From: Ramlibacter sp.
Lineage (GTDB): Bacteria; Pseudomonadota; Gammaproteobacteria; Burkholderiales; Burkholderiaceae_C
Assembly: GCA_019449555.1 (NCBI GenBank)
Contig: JAGRPN010000364.1
Coordinates: 1-37,863, forward strand
Length of the DNA: 37,863 bases
Reading direction: 5' to 3'
In this document: positions 25,994 through 32,948 of the stretch, one piece after another
Numbering within the stretch: the first letter of the stretch is position 1
Layout: every line of letters begins with the position of its first letter
Position numbers and translations under genes: made by a program
Notes under the pieces: generated by a model
The model's database searches: none
What the model was told of the DNA's origin: nothing
The model's input: the letters and a program-made list of their open reading frames with translations, nothing else

Positions 25994-26392
25994 ATGCGTG
26001 CCAGACATTTCATGTTTGCGTCAATACTGTTTGCCTGTCTCTCCGCCTTCGCACAGGCCGACCTGCCCGCCAGGATGCAGGGTAAGTACAAGTCTCAGAG
26101 CGGAAGAACAGGAGATGCAACGCTCGAATTGGTGAAGCAGGAATCTCCAGACAAGGCCCGGGTGCGAGTCAACCTGACGAATACGACCAACGCACATGGT
26201 TTCGCTTGTGGCTTCAGCGCCGTCGAAACCGATGCCCAAAGGGCGGATGGCGCCTGGAAGTTCTCGTTCCCCAGCCTCTATTGCCAGTCCAAGTGGACGA
26301 TGACGATCAAGCCTGCCGAAGGAAAGCAAAGATTCGAAGGCGTTTACACCATCGACTTTCCCATGGACGGGACCGTGTACTTCGAGTGGTGA
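25994..26392 (+). CDS. Small secreted protein of unknown function
   Basis: This 132-residue protein has a clear signal peptide (FMFASILFACLSAFAQA, cleavage near residue 22). The mature part is about 110 residues and beta-rich, with two cysteines in FACGF and YCQSK that could form a disulfide. I recognise no family. Codon use is less GC-biased than in the genes to its left, so it may mark the start of the accessory region. The start ATG follows GAGGAGCGAAA. It is a single gene, followed by a hairpin at 26409-26444. Confidence 0.7.
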   Translation: MRARHFMFASILFACLSAFAQADLPARMQGKYKSQSGRTGDATLELVKQESPDKARVRVNLTNTTNAHGFACGFSAVETDAQRADGAWKFSFPSLYCQSKWTMTIKPAEGKQRFEGVYTIDFPMDGTVYFEW

Positions 26393-26408
26393 TTGCGCTG
26401 GAATGAAA

Positions 26409-26444
26409 AAAGGTTTGCCGCCCTTTTCAAAGCAGCAAACCTTT
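26409..26444. terminator. Inverted repeat after the small secreted protein, probable terminator
   Basis: AAAGGTTTGC and GCAAACCTTT form perfect 10-base arms separated by 16 bases, starting 17 bases after the stop. An A-run precedes the left arm, so the better T-tract is on the leftward strand. It could end transcription from either side or mark the island edge. Confidence 0.55.
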
Positions 26445-26522
26445 GAGTTCGGGTGGACGTCTCTCACATGATGCCCGGAGAGCCGCGCTGACTCTTGAAT
26501 CCACCTCACATCAACTGCCAAG

Positions 26523-26543
26523 TACCCCCATACATACCCCCAG
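26523..26543 (+). repeat. Left-end 'TACCCCCA' direct repeats
   Basis: Two copies of TACCCCCA (26523-26530 and 26535-26542) lie 12 bases apart in the same orientation as the copies beside the integrase. Paired short repeats at both ends of an integrase island are typical of arm-type integrase binding sites. Confidence 0.55.
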
Positions 26544-26667
26544 CAATGTCGCCTTGCTCTCTCTAGTCAGGGCTGTCCGCGTGTGCCTGCCGAAGCTGCT
26601 TGCGTGCTTGACTTGAAGTCGCAACAAGATGTTAATGGAGTCACTCCCGCGTTGCTGAGGGCGACAT

Positions 26668-27516
26668 ATGAAATTCACGGCGTCATGCTTTGTGCTCTTA
26701 CTCTGTGCCGCACTAACTGCGTGCGGTGGGGGTGGCTCGGACGAATTGGCTCTTGGTGAGAAGCTTGCGGCTGCTCCGCGCTCCGTGGCTGACCCGAGTC
26801 TGTGCGCCGCAAGCACGTCAGGCTATTCCGTGGTCGAGGGGCAGTGTCAAAAGCTATTCACTGGATTGAATTCGGCGTCTCCGCAGCCGGTCGCAAAGGC
26901 TCTCCAGAGCACAGACGCGCTTCCACAGCTCGCGGGCGTTTCGCGCACCGATTTTTTCGGCTGGGCACAGACTTTTTTCCCGGCTTGGTTCGGCGGGACA
27001 TACGTGGAAAGCTCCATAGCCGTGGGGTACGACACTTTCTTTTTCCGTTACTACTATGCGTCGGGCAACTATCTCGGCGTTCTGAACGGATACGTGTACA
27101 TCTACGGCCCACTCACAGGTTGGGTAGTAGCCCCTGTCGCCTCGCTCGATTACTTTTACTGCGCTATTTATGGGTGCGCGCCGACGCGAACGTTCATCAC
27201 CTGGACGGGAAACGCGAACGGCGTAGTTGTGAAGGACGCCAACAACGAGAGCTTCGCCTTCTACTCGGACTCGCGTTGCCTCTACAGCTATGCGCGAGAA
27301 CAGGAGACCACGAACTTCTGTCTCAGCGCCGGTCGTGCTGACGGTTATTTTGCGGGAGTGTATGTGCAGGTTATGGCCGCCACGAGTACAACGGGAGGCT
27401 GCATAGCGGTCCTAGCTGATTGGTACGGGCGGCAAGTGGATATCTACACCAACAGCGCTGGAATCCAGATTGTTTCGCCCCAGTCCGGCTACTGGCAGAC
27501 CTACGGTTGTAGCTAG
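26668..27516 (+). CDS. Putative lipoprotein with a betaproteobacterial Trp/Tyr-rich module
   Basis: This 282-residue protein has a lipobox (LTAC at residues 16-19) followed by a Gly run, so it is probably anchored in the outer membrane. Residues about 95-160 hold the pattern FFGWAQTFFPAWFGG ... FRYYYASGNYLGV ... VYIYGP, an aromatic motif I recognise from many secreted betaproteobacterial proteins of unknown function. The C-terminal part has paired cysteines (YCAIYGC, CLYSYA, FCLSAG, GGCIAV, YGCS). The start ATG follows AGGGCGACAT. It is the only long rightward gene in the island and may be cargo. Confidence 0.75.
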   Translation: MKFTASCFVLLLCAALTACGGGGSDELALGEKLAAAPRSVADPSLCAASTSGYSVVEGQCQKLFTGLNSASPQPVAKALQSTDALPQLAGVSRTDFFGWAQTFFPAWFGGTYVESSIAVGYDTFFFRYYYASGNYLGVLNGYVYIYGPLTGWVVAPVASLDYFYCAIYGCAPTRTFITWTGNANGVVVKDANNESFAFYSDSRCLYSYAREQETTNFCLSAGRADGYFAGVYVQVMAATSTTGGCIAVLADWYGRQVDIYTNSAGIQIVSPQSGYWQTYGCS

Positions 27517-27824
27517 TGACCCGCGCCGGCCCGTTTGCCGCTCGACGCCAGCGGCTTCTCGTGCTGGTGTGCGGCTATTTCTTCAAGCAATCGGACATGA
27601 ACTTCTTGCGCTCTGCACCCTTCATGTCCTTGGCTTGGCTTGGCTAGGCTAGGAACGGTGCATTTCCCTCTATCGGCGTTGATTGCTGATTTGATTGAAT
27701 TCAAAGGTGGAAAAAATTCCGCGCGTGCGATACCGAGTGATTTCCAGTTTGGGCAGCCCCAGACATTTCCTCCCCCTACTCCGTACACCTCACAGCCCTA
27801 GCCCGAGCCCCGGCGATCTGGCCA
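27517..27824. other. Gap without a recognisable gene
   Basis: This 308-base stretch lies between two convergent genes. Short frames exist, but none has a convincing start or composition. It contains a pentanucleotide run (TTGGC repeated, then TAGGC and TAGGA) around 27630-27652. No clear terminator was found. Confidence 0.5.
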
Positions 27825-28391
27825 TCAGCGGCAGATTGTCTGCATCTGGTTCCCGATCCACTCTGATGTGCAATTGGTCGCCTTCGGCACCTGCATCTGG
27901 TAAGGCTGCAACTGATAAGGCTGTGGTGGGCGGAAGGCACCGCTTTGCAGTAGCTGCAGGGCCAATGCCCGCCTCTGAGTCGCGCCCTGCGCTTGCGCGG
28001 ATTGCTGGCGTTCGTAGGCCGCTTGCTGCGCCCGGCGCCTAGCTTCCTCCGCGCCGCGCTCTCTTGCTTGGCCCTCGGCCTCCCACGCGGCCTGCTGTTC
28101 CGCAATTAGGCGCTCAGCCTTTTCAGCAGTGATCTTGCCAGCCTCGACGTCTTCGTACAGGTCCACCCGATAGCCAATTACGCGCAGGTTCTCCGCCTTG
28201 AACGGGTAATCGGCCGTGGGGGTGATAGCGATCCGACGATGCAATTCCCTGTAGTACTGCAGGGGCGTGATTTGGCCCGATGCCAATGACTTCTGCCCTT
28301 GATCCGCGAAAGAAAGGATATCAGGTTCAGTCTGCGCAGAGCAGGTGACTGCAAACAACATGGCGGCAACACCCGCAACCAAGCACTTCAT
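27825..28391 (-). CDS. Exported coiled-coil protein of unknown function
   Basis: This 188-residue protein has a signal peptide (residues 1-19, ending in TCSAQ). A predominantly helical region at about 75-150 is rich in Ala, Glu, Gln and Arg (EKAERLIAEQQAAWEAEGQ, RERGAEEARRRAQQAAYER) and is likely a coiled coil. A Pro/Gln-rich stretch follows, with a C-terminus of TNCTSEWIGNQMQTICR. That Cys-x-many-Cys ending resembles the small tail of many betaproteobacterial exported proteins. ATG 28391 starts at the signal peptide; a longer frame to 28499 was rejected. It lies 104 bases downstream of the zinc-ribbon gene on the same strand. Confidence 0.7.
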   Translation of the reverse strand: MKCLVAGVAAMLFAVTCSAQTEPDILSFADQGQKSLASGQITPLQYYRELHRRIAITPTADYPFKAENLRVIGYRVDLYEDVEAGKITAEKAERLIAEQQAAWEAEGQARERGAEEARRRAQQAAYERQQSAQAQGATQRRALALQLLQSGAFRPPQPYQLQPYQMQVPKATNCTSEWIGNQMQTICR

Positions 28392-28495
28392 AGCGAAATC
28401 CCTAGTCGTTGCCTGCGGCCGACAGGCGCGGTACTGCTCGGCTAATGATCGTCGAAAACGAGCGCTCGGGCAACGTCGGCCGCACGCCCTAGCCT

Positions 28496-29092
28496 TCAAA
28501 TTCGCGTGGCTTTCATCAGACGGCCAACCGCTAGCGCGAACGCGTTATCCCGCCTTTCCTCACAGTCACACAGCGCGGCCACCAGTCGGTCATGCGTTTT
28601 CTTCCTCATACCTGCCGGACGCCGCCAATGCATTCCCAGCCGTGCCTCGATCTTTGATTGCTTGCGCCACAACCTGTCCAGGACATCCTCCGACTGCGCG
28701 CTATAGGCCACCTTCTGGCAATGCCGACACGCAAAGCGCCCCCACCGCATGAAAAGCAGCCCCGCGCGCCGCTGACACTTTGGGCAGACAAACCACGGGC
28801 GCTTGCTGCCGTAGTGACAGGCGCTGTAAGTCAGGCGAATGTCTTGGCTCCCATCTCGCCGCTGGCCCTCTTCACCGATCATGTACTGCAGGATCAGCGA
28901 ATCAGCGTCGCGCACCAGCACCCGTATCGAACCCGTGGGCTCGTCGCCACGATGCCAGCTCCAACTAAATGATCGACCCCAACGGAGATTGCCGCCCCGG
29001 TGCCAGACGCGGATATCCACCCGCTGCAGTTGCTCCGCCTTTGCTCGATGCCCCGGCCTGCCTGCCCCGTATCTCAAACCACCTGTGCCCAT
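28496..29092 (-). CDS. Zinc-ribbon protein of mobile-element type
   Basis: This 198-residue protein opens with MGTGGLRYGAGRPG and carries a CPKC ... CRHC zinc ribbon (FVCPKCQRRAGLL, RFACRHCQKVAYSAQ) at about residues 110-140. Basic residues follow (RLWRKQSKIEARLG). This layout occurs widely in uncharacterised proteins of Burkholderiales islands and prophages (from memory); nucleic-acid binding is likely but not shown. ATG 29092 has GGAGG seven bases upstream; an in-frame GTG at 29098 is the alternative. It is the last gene of the overlapping leftward chain. Confidence 0.8.
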   Translation of the reverse strand: MGTGGLRYGAGRPGHRAKAEQLQRVDIRVWHRGGNLRWGRSFSWSWHRGDEPTGSIRVLVRDADSLILQYMIGEEGQRRDGSQDIRLTYSACHYGSKRPWFVCPKCQRRAGLLFMRWGRFACRHCQKVAYSAQSEDVLDRLWRKQSKIEARLGMHWRRPAGMRKKTHDRLVAALCDCEERRDNAFALAVGRLMKATRI

Positions 29093-29289
29093 GGCCACGC
29101 CTCCACAGAATACGAAATCAATAGGCCAAGTGCCTGTTTTTCAAGGAAGAAGGGCCACTGACTCTCAGAACCCTTAACAGCCCTCAGTTGCCGTGCAGGA
29201 GTGGCAACACTGCAAAGGTGTTCGATAGTCGAAGCAGTACCAGCTTTTCTACGAACGCGCCTGAGAACAGGGCGAAACAGAGCATTCAT
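29074..29289 (-). CDS. Possible coupled 71-residue protein
   Basis: A 71-residue frame starts in an ATGA overlap with the stop of the upstream HTH gene and runs into the start of the zinc-ribbon gene. The N-terminus is basic (FRPVLRRVRRKAG), and no domain is recognisable. The case rests on the overlap at both ends, which repeats the style of this gene chain. It could equally be a chance frame. Confidence 0.35.
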   Translation of the reverse strand: MNALFRPVLRRVRRKAGTASTIEHLCSVATPARQLRAVKGSESQWPFFLEKQALGLLISYSVEAWPWAQVV

Positions 29290-29370
29290 GCGGGTTGCAG
29301 CCCGTTTTGCTCTACATCTTTCCGGCTCGATGGTCGAGTCGGAGACTTGGGCGCATGTTTGATAGTCGAA
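29219..29370. repeat. Two near-identical 15-base dyad motifs within the HTH gene region
   Basis: TGTTCGATAGTCGAA (29219-29233) and TGTTTGATAGTCGAA (29356-29370) differ by one base and share a TTCGA-TAG-TCGAA dyad core. Looser relatives occur at about 29388 and 29419. A 13-of-14 match to the reverse complement also occurs at 25850-25863. They could be iterons or operators near a replication-like gene, or reflect repeated codons. Confidence 0.4.
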
Positions 29371-29873
29371 TCACAAACCGCGCTGTCCGATTCGATGATC
29401 GCCCCGCTCCGGGCCGATGTTCGAATCTTCGCTTTGTTTTTGCGGCTAAAGATCCGTACTGCTGCCCGTGCTTCTGCCATGTTTTGGAACCGCTGCCATT
29501 CGTTGCTGGCCGGCCCCGCGCGGACCCCAGCTTTCGCAATGTCGTATGTCGGTTCGTCCGTGAATCGGTACAGGCTGCACAGCTTGCCCCCATGGGCAAT
29601 GCCGCCCTGCCGGGTCTTTTCAATGAAGCCCAGAGCCTCCAGGCGATGCAGTGCCGCCGATAACGTGGAACTGCTGGAAATGCCGGCGTGCTTCATCTCG
29701 GCCAGGGTGGCGTTAATGTCGCCGTTATTGGTCCGCCCCAGCTTGCGCCGCAAAGCCAGGTACACCCGCACATCGGCATGAGTCAGCGTCCTCCAGGCAG
29801 GGCTGTCGAGGATTGACCAGTACAGCCGCGCATGACCCCCGCGCGGGTCCTTTGGGGGCTTGGCGCGACTCAT
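29286..29873 (-). CDS. Helix-turn-helix protein resembling phage/plasmid replication proteins
   Basis: This is a 195-residue protein. Residues 15-105 form a winged-helix domain: HARLYWSILDSPAWRTLTHADVRVYLAL, DINATLAEMKHAGISSSSTLSAALHRLEALGFI. It resembles the N-terminal DNA-binding part of phage O-type or plasmid Rep proteins and of island regulators. The C-terminal third is polar and disordered-looking, and overlaps DNA with repeated dyads. Replication of the element is a possibility, regulation another. The start overlaps the stop of the 50-residue gene (ATGA at 29870-29873), and the stop overlaps a further small frame. Confidence 0.72.
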   Translation of the reverse strand: MSRAKPPKDPRGGHARLYWSILDSPAWRTLTHADVRVYLALRRKLGRTNNGDINATLAEMKHAGISSSSTLSAALHRLEALGFIEKTRQGGIAHGGKLCSLYRFTDEPTYDIAKAGVRAGPASNEWQRFQNMAEARAAVRIFSRKNKAKIRTSARSGAIIESDSAVCDSTIKHAPKSPTRPSSRKDVEQNGLQPA

Positions 29874-30022
29874 CGCCCGGTGGCAGCGAGCCGCGCCAGG
29901 TACGCATAAAGCCCCGCCAGCTCGCAGACAGTCATGCCGGCAAGATCGGGACCTATGCCGAGGTGCGCGAACCGCCAGACCAGCAATTCCAATTCCTTGA
30001 GCCAGTCACGCGGCAGCTTCAT
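29870..30022 (-). CDS. 50-residue protein linking two HTH genes
   Basis: This short frame, MKLPRDWLKELELLVWRF to ARLAATGR, begins inside the 3' end of the winged-helix gene (overlap 30006-30022) and ends in an ATGA overlap with the next gene. The product is strongly amphipathic and helical (WLKELELLVWRFAHLG, LAGLYAYLARLAA). Overlap at both ends and preserved composition support translation. I do not recognise it. Confidence 0.6.
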   Translation of the reverse strand: MKLPRDWLKELELLVWRFAHLGIGPDLAGMTVCELAGLYAYLARLAATGR

Positions 30023-30317
30023 AGCCCGCCCCGCTTTCCAGTGAGTAGAGTCCGACCGTGTGCTTCACCCCGGCCTCAGTCAGCACCGATTGCCGGTGCG
30101 TCGTGATCCTGTGGCCGGCCTTGCGAAGCTGCATCACGCGCGCTGGGCAGTGGTACACATCCAGGAACCGCATCGCCTCGAAAGTCGTCACGGGGAAGCG
30201 CCCCAGCGCCTCCAGGAGCCGCGCGCATTGTGTGTTGGTGTCTGTACCTTTAAACTCGGCCCGGATCGTTTCTAGGGCTGCTTTCTTCTCGGAGGAGGTG
30301 GCCTTTTCTTTTTCCAT
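30006..30317 (-). CDS. Winged-helix (HTH_39-like) protein
   Basis: This 103-residue protein has a C-terminal winged-helix domain at about 28-95: CARLLEALGRFPVTTFEAMRFLDVYHCPARVMQLRKAGHRITT, ending VGLYSLE. The pattern matches the small HTH domain often found beside phage and island replication genes (HTH_39 in Pfam, from memory). The N-terminus is a charged helix rich in Lys and Glu. AGGAG lies seven bases upstream of the ATG, directly after the broken alpA-like gene (10-base gap). It is probably a DNA-binding regulator of the island operon. Confidence 0.78.
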   Translation of the reverse strand: MEKEKATSSEKKAALETIRAEFKGTDTNTQCARLLEALGRFPVTTFEAMRFLDVYHCPARVMQLRKAGHRITTHRQSVLTEAGVKHTVGLYSLESGAGYEAAA

Positions 30318-30327
30318 GGCTCCGCTC

Positions 30328-30549
30328 CTACTTCGCTGCCTGCGCTTTGAGGAAAGCGTCGATAGCGTTGATGTCGAACAGCGTCACCTTCTCGCCGGCC
30401 TAGACGGGCTGGGGAAAGCCCTCATCTTTGCGCGATTTTGTCCATTGCCAGAGCGTGGATCGAGCTATCAGGAAATGGGCACATGCGACTCTGGCGCGTG
30501 CGTAGCGCGGGTTTTGGCTGCTGCCCGAAACCGCCGTCCTTGATGTCAT
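30328..30549 (-). pseudogene. AlpA-like excisionase/regulator broken by an amber codon
   Basis: The frame from ATG 30549 reads a small MerR/AlpA-type HTH (ARVACAHFLIARSTLWQWTK, then GFPQPV). It hits TAG at codon 50 (30400-30402), then continues in the same frame with AGEKVTLFDINAIDAFLKAQ to a natural stop at 30328. The 73-codon length and the VTLFDI-AIDAFL ending are typical of intact AlpA-type proteins, where a Lys or similar residue stands at the stop position (AAG to TAG would be one change). An ATG at 30554 is out of frame. AlpA proteins bind DNA to activate excision or island genes; loss of the wing half probably inactivates it. Suppression or a sequencing error is the alternative. Confidence 0.75.
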
Positions 30550-30626
30550 GTCATTCGTCCTTTCTTAGCCAGCGCCGTATTGGCTGGCATGGGACGAATC
30601 ATGTTTGTCCGTTGTGAGTTAGTCAT

Positions 30627-30656
30627 CGCAACTGCGGCGCATACCGCAATTGCGGT
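30627..30656. promoter_or_regulatory. Two tandem CGCAAyTGCGG dyads upstream of the alpA-like gene
   Basis: ACCGCAATTGCGGT (30643-30656) is a perfect 14-base palindrome. CGCAACTGCGG (30627-30637) is a second imperfect copy about 18 bases away, roughly two helical turns centre to centre. They lie about 80-105 bases upstream of the alpA-like ATG and next to the end of the upstream gene, so they probably control the leftward island operon. Confidence 0.55.
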
Positions 30657-30657
30657 G

Positions 30658-31455
30658 TCAATCAGCTTCGAGAGTTCGCTTGGCCAGGGCGAACTTACCC
30701 TGCAGGTTACGCATCGAGATTCCGTCCTTGTCCCCATAGGCTTGCACTAGAGCCTCAATGATTTTCGCAGTGCCGGAAAGGTCGGCCTTGTGCAATCGTT
30801 GATCTTGCATCAGCTCCAACAGTCCCCCGATGATGCGAAGAAGCGCGTCCCTCTCACGAGTGGATAGAGCTTTTTCAGCACCTTGGGCACTACTGGGTCG
30901 AACACCGGTACTCTGCTCCACAGACGTTGCTTGCGAAGACTCGGCTGCCGTTGAATCCGGATTACCACCTACTGGGACGACAGTGATCTTTTGTTCATCC
31001 ACGAATCGAAAGGAGGATTCCAATTCGTTTCTTTCGATCCAACTTCGAAAGTCGCCAGCGTACACAGTTGCCGAATAATTCGGATGACTTGGACTGGCCA
31101 TACGGTGAGTATCAAAGTCTTTGAATACGTCAGCTAGCTGCTCCCTTTGCTCCCAGGACGGCAAATAATCGCGGAAATTGTCTGCCGACTCCCATATGTC
31201 GGTGGTCATTTTCATCTCCTCAAAAAGCTCGTTCTGCTCGTGTATGCGCGCGAGCTCCATTTGTTGGCAATGTTGGAACGCGAAAAGGCCGGCACGGGCC
31301 ACAGCTTCCTTGATACTTCGCCGGATAGTGAGCCACTCGTTCTGCTCGGTGGGAGTCAGATTGGCACAGTTGGGATCGATTCCAGCGATCAGTTTCGCTG
31401 CCTCATCTACGTTCAGCTCACGAATCAGCTGCCAGTGCTTAAGCTTCGAATCCAT
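30658..31455 (-). CDS. Island-encoded protein of unknown function (integrase neighbour)
   Basis: This 265-residue protein opens with LKHWQLIRELNVDEAAKLIAGIDP, an N-terminal pattern shared by uncharacterised proteins next to integrases. The centre is polar. The C-terminal ALSTRERDALLRIIGGLLELM and ADLSGTAKIIEALVQAYG to ISMRNLQGKFALAKRTLEAD form a helical domain seen in the same protein group (from memory). No enzyme motif is visible. Codon use is clearly less GC-rich than in core genes. ATG 31455 (MDSKLKHW) is preferred; an in-frame ATG at 31470 is possible. Confidence 0.75.
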   Translation of the reverse strand: MDSKLKHWQLIRELNVDEAAKLIAGIDPNCANLTPTEQNEWLTIRRSIKEAVARAGLFAFQHCQQMELARIHEQNELFEEMKMTTDIWESADNFRDYLPSWEQREQLADVFKDFDTHRMASPSHPNYSATVYAGDFRSWIERNELESSFRFVDEQKITVVPVGGNPDSTAAESSQATSVEQSTGVRPSSAQGAEKALSTRERDALLRIIGGLLELMQDQRLHKADLSGTAKIIEALVQAYGDKDGISMRNLQGKFALAKRTLEAD

Positions 31456-31546
31456 TGATGCGCCCCTCACGCCCCTGATAGGTTGCCAGCCCAGCCCGCC
31501 AGGGAAACGGGTTTTCGGTGATCAGCCTAGGGCCGGCGAAATCGGT

Positions 31547-32761
31547 TCACGCAGCCTTGCGTTTGAACGTCAGCACCTTGCCGGTGGTGCAGTTGTCCAA
31601 ATAGTCGGCCCAGTGCTGCATCATCTTCGCGCGCTCTCTGAGATACGTCGCATGGTTGTACGCCGCACTCACTGCATCGCGTTCTTGGTGCGCGAGCTGC
31701 AATTCGATGTGGGCATGGTTGAAGCCCATTTCGTGCAATAAGGTAGAGGCGATCCCCCGAAACCCGTGGCCCGTCATTCGGCCTTTGTAGCCCATGCGAG
31801 CCAGCGCGCCCAGGATGGTGTTGTTGCTCATTGGCTTTTCGTGGTCACGTTCGCCAGGGAACACTAACGCCCCATGCCCCGAAACGAGATGCAGGGTCTT
31901 CAAGATGTTCACTGCCTGTGAAGACAGGGGAACGATGTGGGGAGTCTTCATCTTCATGCGCTCAGCCGGAATATCCCAGCGCGCAGCCTTCAGGTCAAAT
32001 TCGGCCCAGCGCGCGCCAATCAGTTCCGACGTGCGGACAAAGGTCAGTGCCATCAACTTCATGGCCAGCCGCGTCACTGCTGCCCCGTGATAGGCGTCGA
32101 TGTGGCGCAGCAACTGCGGCAGTTCCTTGCCGTCGACGCGAGCCAGATTCTTTTTCTGGCGTGACGCCAGCACGTCGCTCGGCTTGATGTCGGCTGCGGG
32201 GTTCCGTGTCGCTAGGCCGTGCGCGATCGCATAACGAAACACTTGGCTCGATGTCTGGTGCGCGCGCTTGGCCACGTCATTCACGCCGCGCGCCTCGATC
32301 GCCTTGAGCATCGTCACCAACTCGGGGGCTTGGATCTCCGACACAGGCCGCGTTCCGATGTACGGGAACACGTTGGCCTCGAAACGCCGCATCACTTGCC
32401 CTGCGTGTTGGTCGGTGCGCGTCGGCTTCCAATGCGCCCACCATTTGCGCGCAACACTCTCGAAAGAATTCTCGGCGGCTGTGAGACTGGCCTTTCGATC
32501 GGCCTTGCGCTGGGCCACAGGGTCCGCTCCGCTCGCGTGCAGTTTGCGCGCTTTGTCGAGACTGTCGCGGGCTTGCGCGAGCGACACGTCGGGGTACGCG
32601 CCGAACGACATCACCCGCTCTTTTCCGAGCACGCGGTACTTCCAGCGCCACAGCTTCGAACCGGTGGGGTTGACCAGCAAGTACATGCCTTTGCCGTCAC
32701 TCAGCTTCATCGGGCGCGGGCCCGGCTTGGCCCTTTTCACCGCCGTATCTGTCAGGGGCAT
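31547..32761 (-). CDS. int: Tyrosine-type integrase (P4 family, DUF4102 N-terminus)
   Basis: This 404-residue site-specific recombinase has three parts. An N-terminal DUF4102/arm-binding domain spans about 1-90 (MPLTDTAVKRAKPGPRPMKL, GKGMYLLV, SFGAYPDVSLAQAR). A SAM-like core-binding domain spans about 100-185. The catalytic domain contains Arg in FVRTSELIGARW, HGFR in TGHGFRGIASTLLHE, H in LAHQERDAVSAAY, and the nucleophile Tyr in AYNHATYL. All catalytic residues are present, so it should be active. It is transcribed away from the tRNA array with its 5' end 187 bases from the tRNA-Asp 3' end, the usual placement for such islands. Confidence 0.95.
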   Translation of the reverse strand: MPLTDTAVKRAKPGPRPMKLSDGKGMYLLVNPTGSKLWRWKYRVLGKERVMSFGAYPDVSLAQARDSLDKARKLHASGADPVAQRKADRKASLTAAENSFESVARKWWAHWKPTRTDQHAGQVMRRFEANVFPYIGTRPVSEIQAPELVTMLKAIEARGVNDVAKRAHQTSSQVFRYAIAHGLATRNPAADIKPSDVLASRQKKNLARVDGKELPQLLRHIDAYHGAAVTRLAMKLMALTFVRTSELIGARWAEFDLKAARWDIPAERMKMKTPHIVPLSSQAVNILKTLHLVSGHGALVFPGERDHEKPMSNNTILGALARMGYKGRMTGHGFRGIASTLLHEMGFNHAHIELQLAHQERDAVSAAYNHATYLRERAKMMQHWADYLDNCTTGKVLTFKRKAA

Positions 32762-32790
32762 AGCGCCTCCTAGACCGGCGTTTTAGGGTG

Positions 32791-32835
32791 GATACCCCCA
32801 GAGAATTGCGCCGATTCCCCCGAAGATACCCCCAA
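32791..32835 (+). repeat. Right-end 'TACCCCCA' direct repeats
   Basis: GATACCCCCAG (32791-32801) and GATACCCCCAA (32825-32835), with related GATTCCCCC (32813-32821) and AATACCCCG (about 32851), lie between the integrase start and the tRNA-Asp terminator. They match the left-end copies and are probable integrase arm sites. Confidence 0.6.
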
Positions 32836-32881
32836 CTACTGTTGGCTTGCAATACCCCGCGTTGGACGGCAGAAAACAAAA

Positions 32882-32902
32882 AAGCCCCGTGGATAGGGGC
32901 TT
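32882..32902 (-). terminator. Terminator of the tRNA array
   Basis: Leftward, AAGCCCC-TATCCAC-GGGGCTT followed by TTTTGTTTTC is a strong rho-independent terminator, 47 bases after tRNA-Asp. The A-rich flank CGGCAGAAAACAAAAA is shared exactly with 25794-25809. Confidence 0.85.
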
Positions 32903-32948
32903 CTGAGGGTATTTGGCGGTCCGCATCGGACCACTCAAAACGCATTCT

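Larger units (their letters stand above)
26445..32869. mobile_element. Integrase-bearing genomic island next to a tRNA array (approximate bounds)
   Basis: This stretch differs from its surroundings. It has visibly lower GC, a P4-type tyrosine integrase at the tRNA-proximal end, an AlpA-like excisionase remnant, phage-type HTH and zinc-ribbon genes, and small proteins of unknown role. 'TACCCCCA' direct repeats occur near both ends (26523-26543 and 32791-32835) and look like integrase arm sites. The right end lies between the integrase and the tRNA-Asp terminator. The left end is uncertain: it is placed just left of the arm repeats, but a 16-base match to the right end at 25794-25809 would move it to about 25.8 kb. 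No displaced tRNA 3' fragment was found. It carries no obvious resistance, metabolic or defence cargo. Confidence 0.65.

Noticed and set aside
26445-26520. Displaced tRNA-Asp 3' end expected at the far end of the island
   Set aside because: Only GTGGACG (7 bases) matches the tRNA; too short to call an attachment repeat.
30546-30737. 63-residue leftward frame over the operator region
   Set aside because: It overlaps the end of the upstream gene and the palindromes, and its composition looks non-coding.
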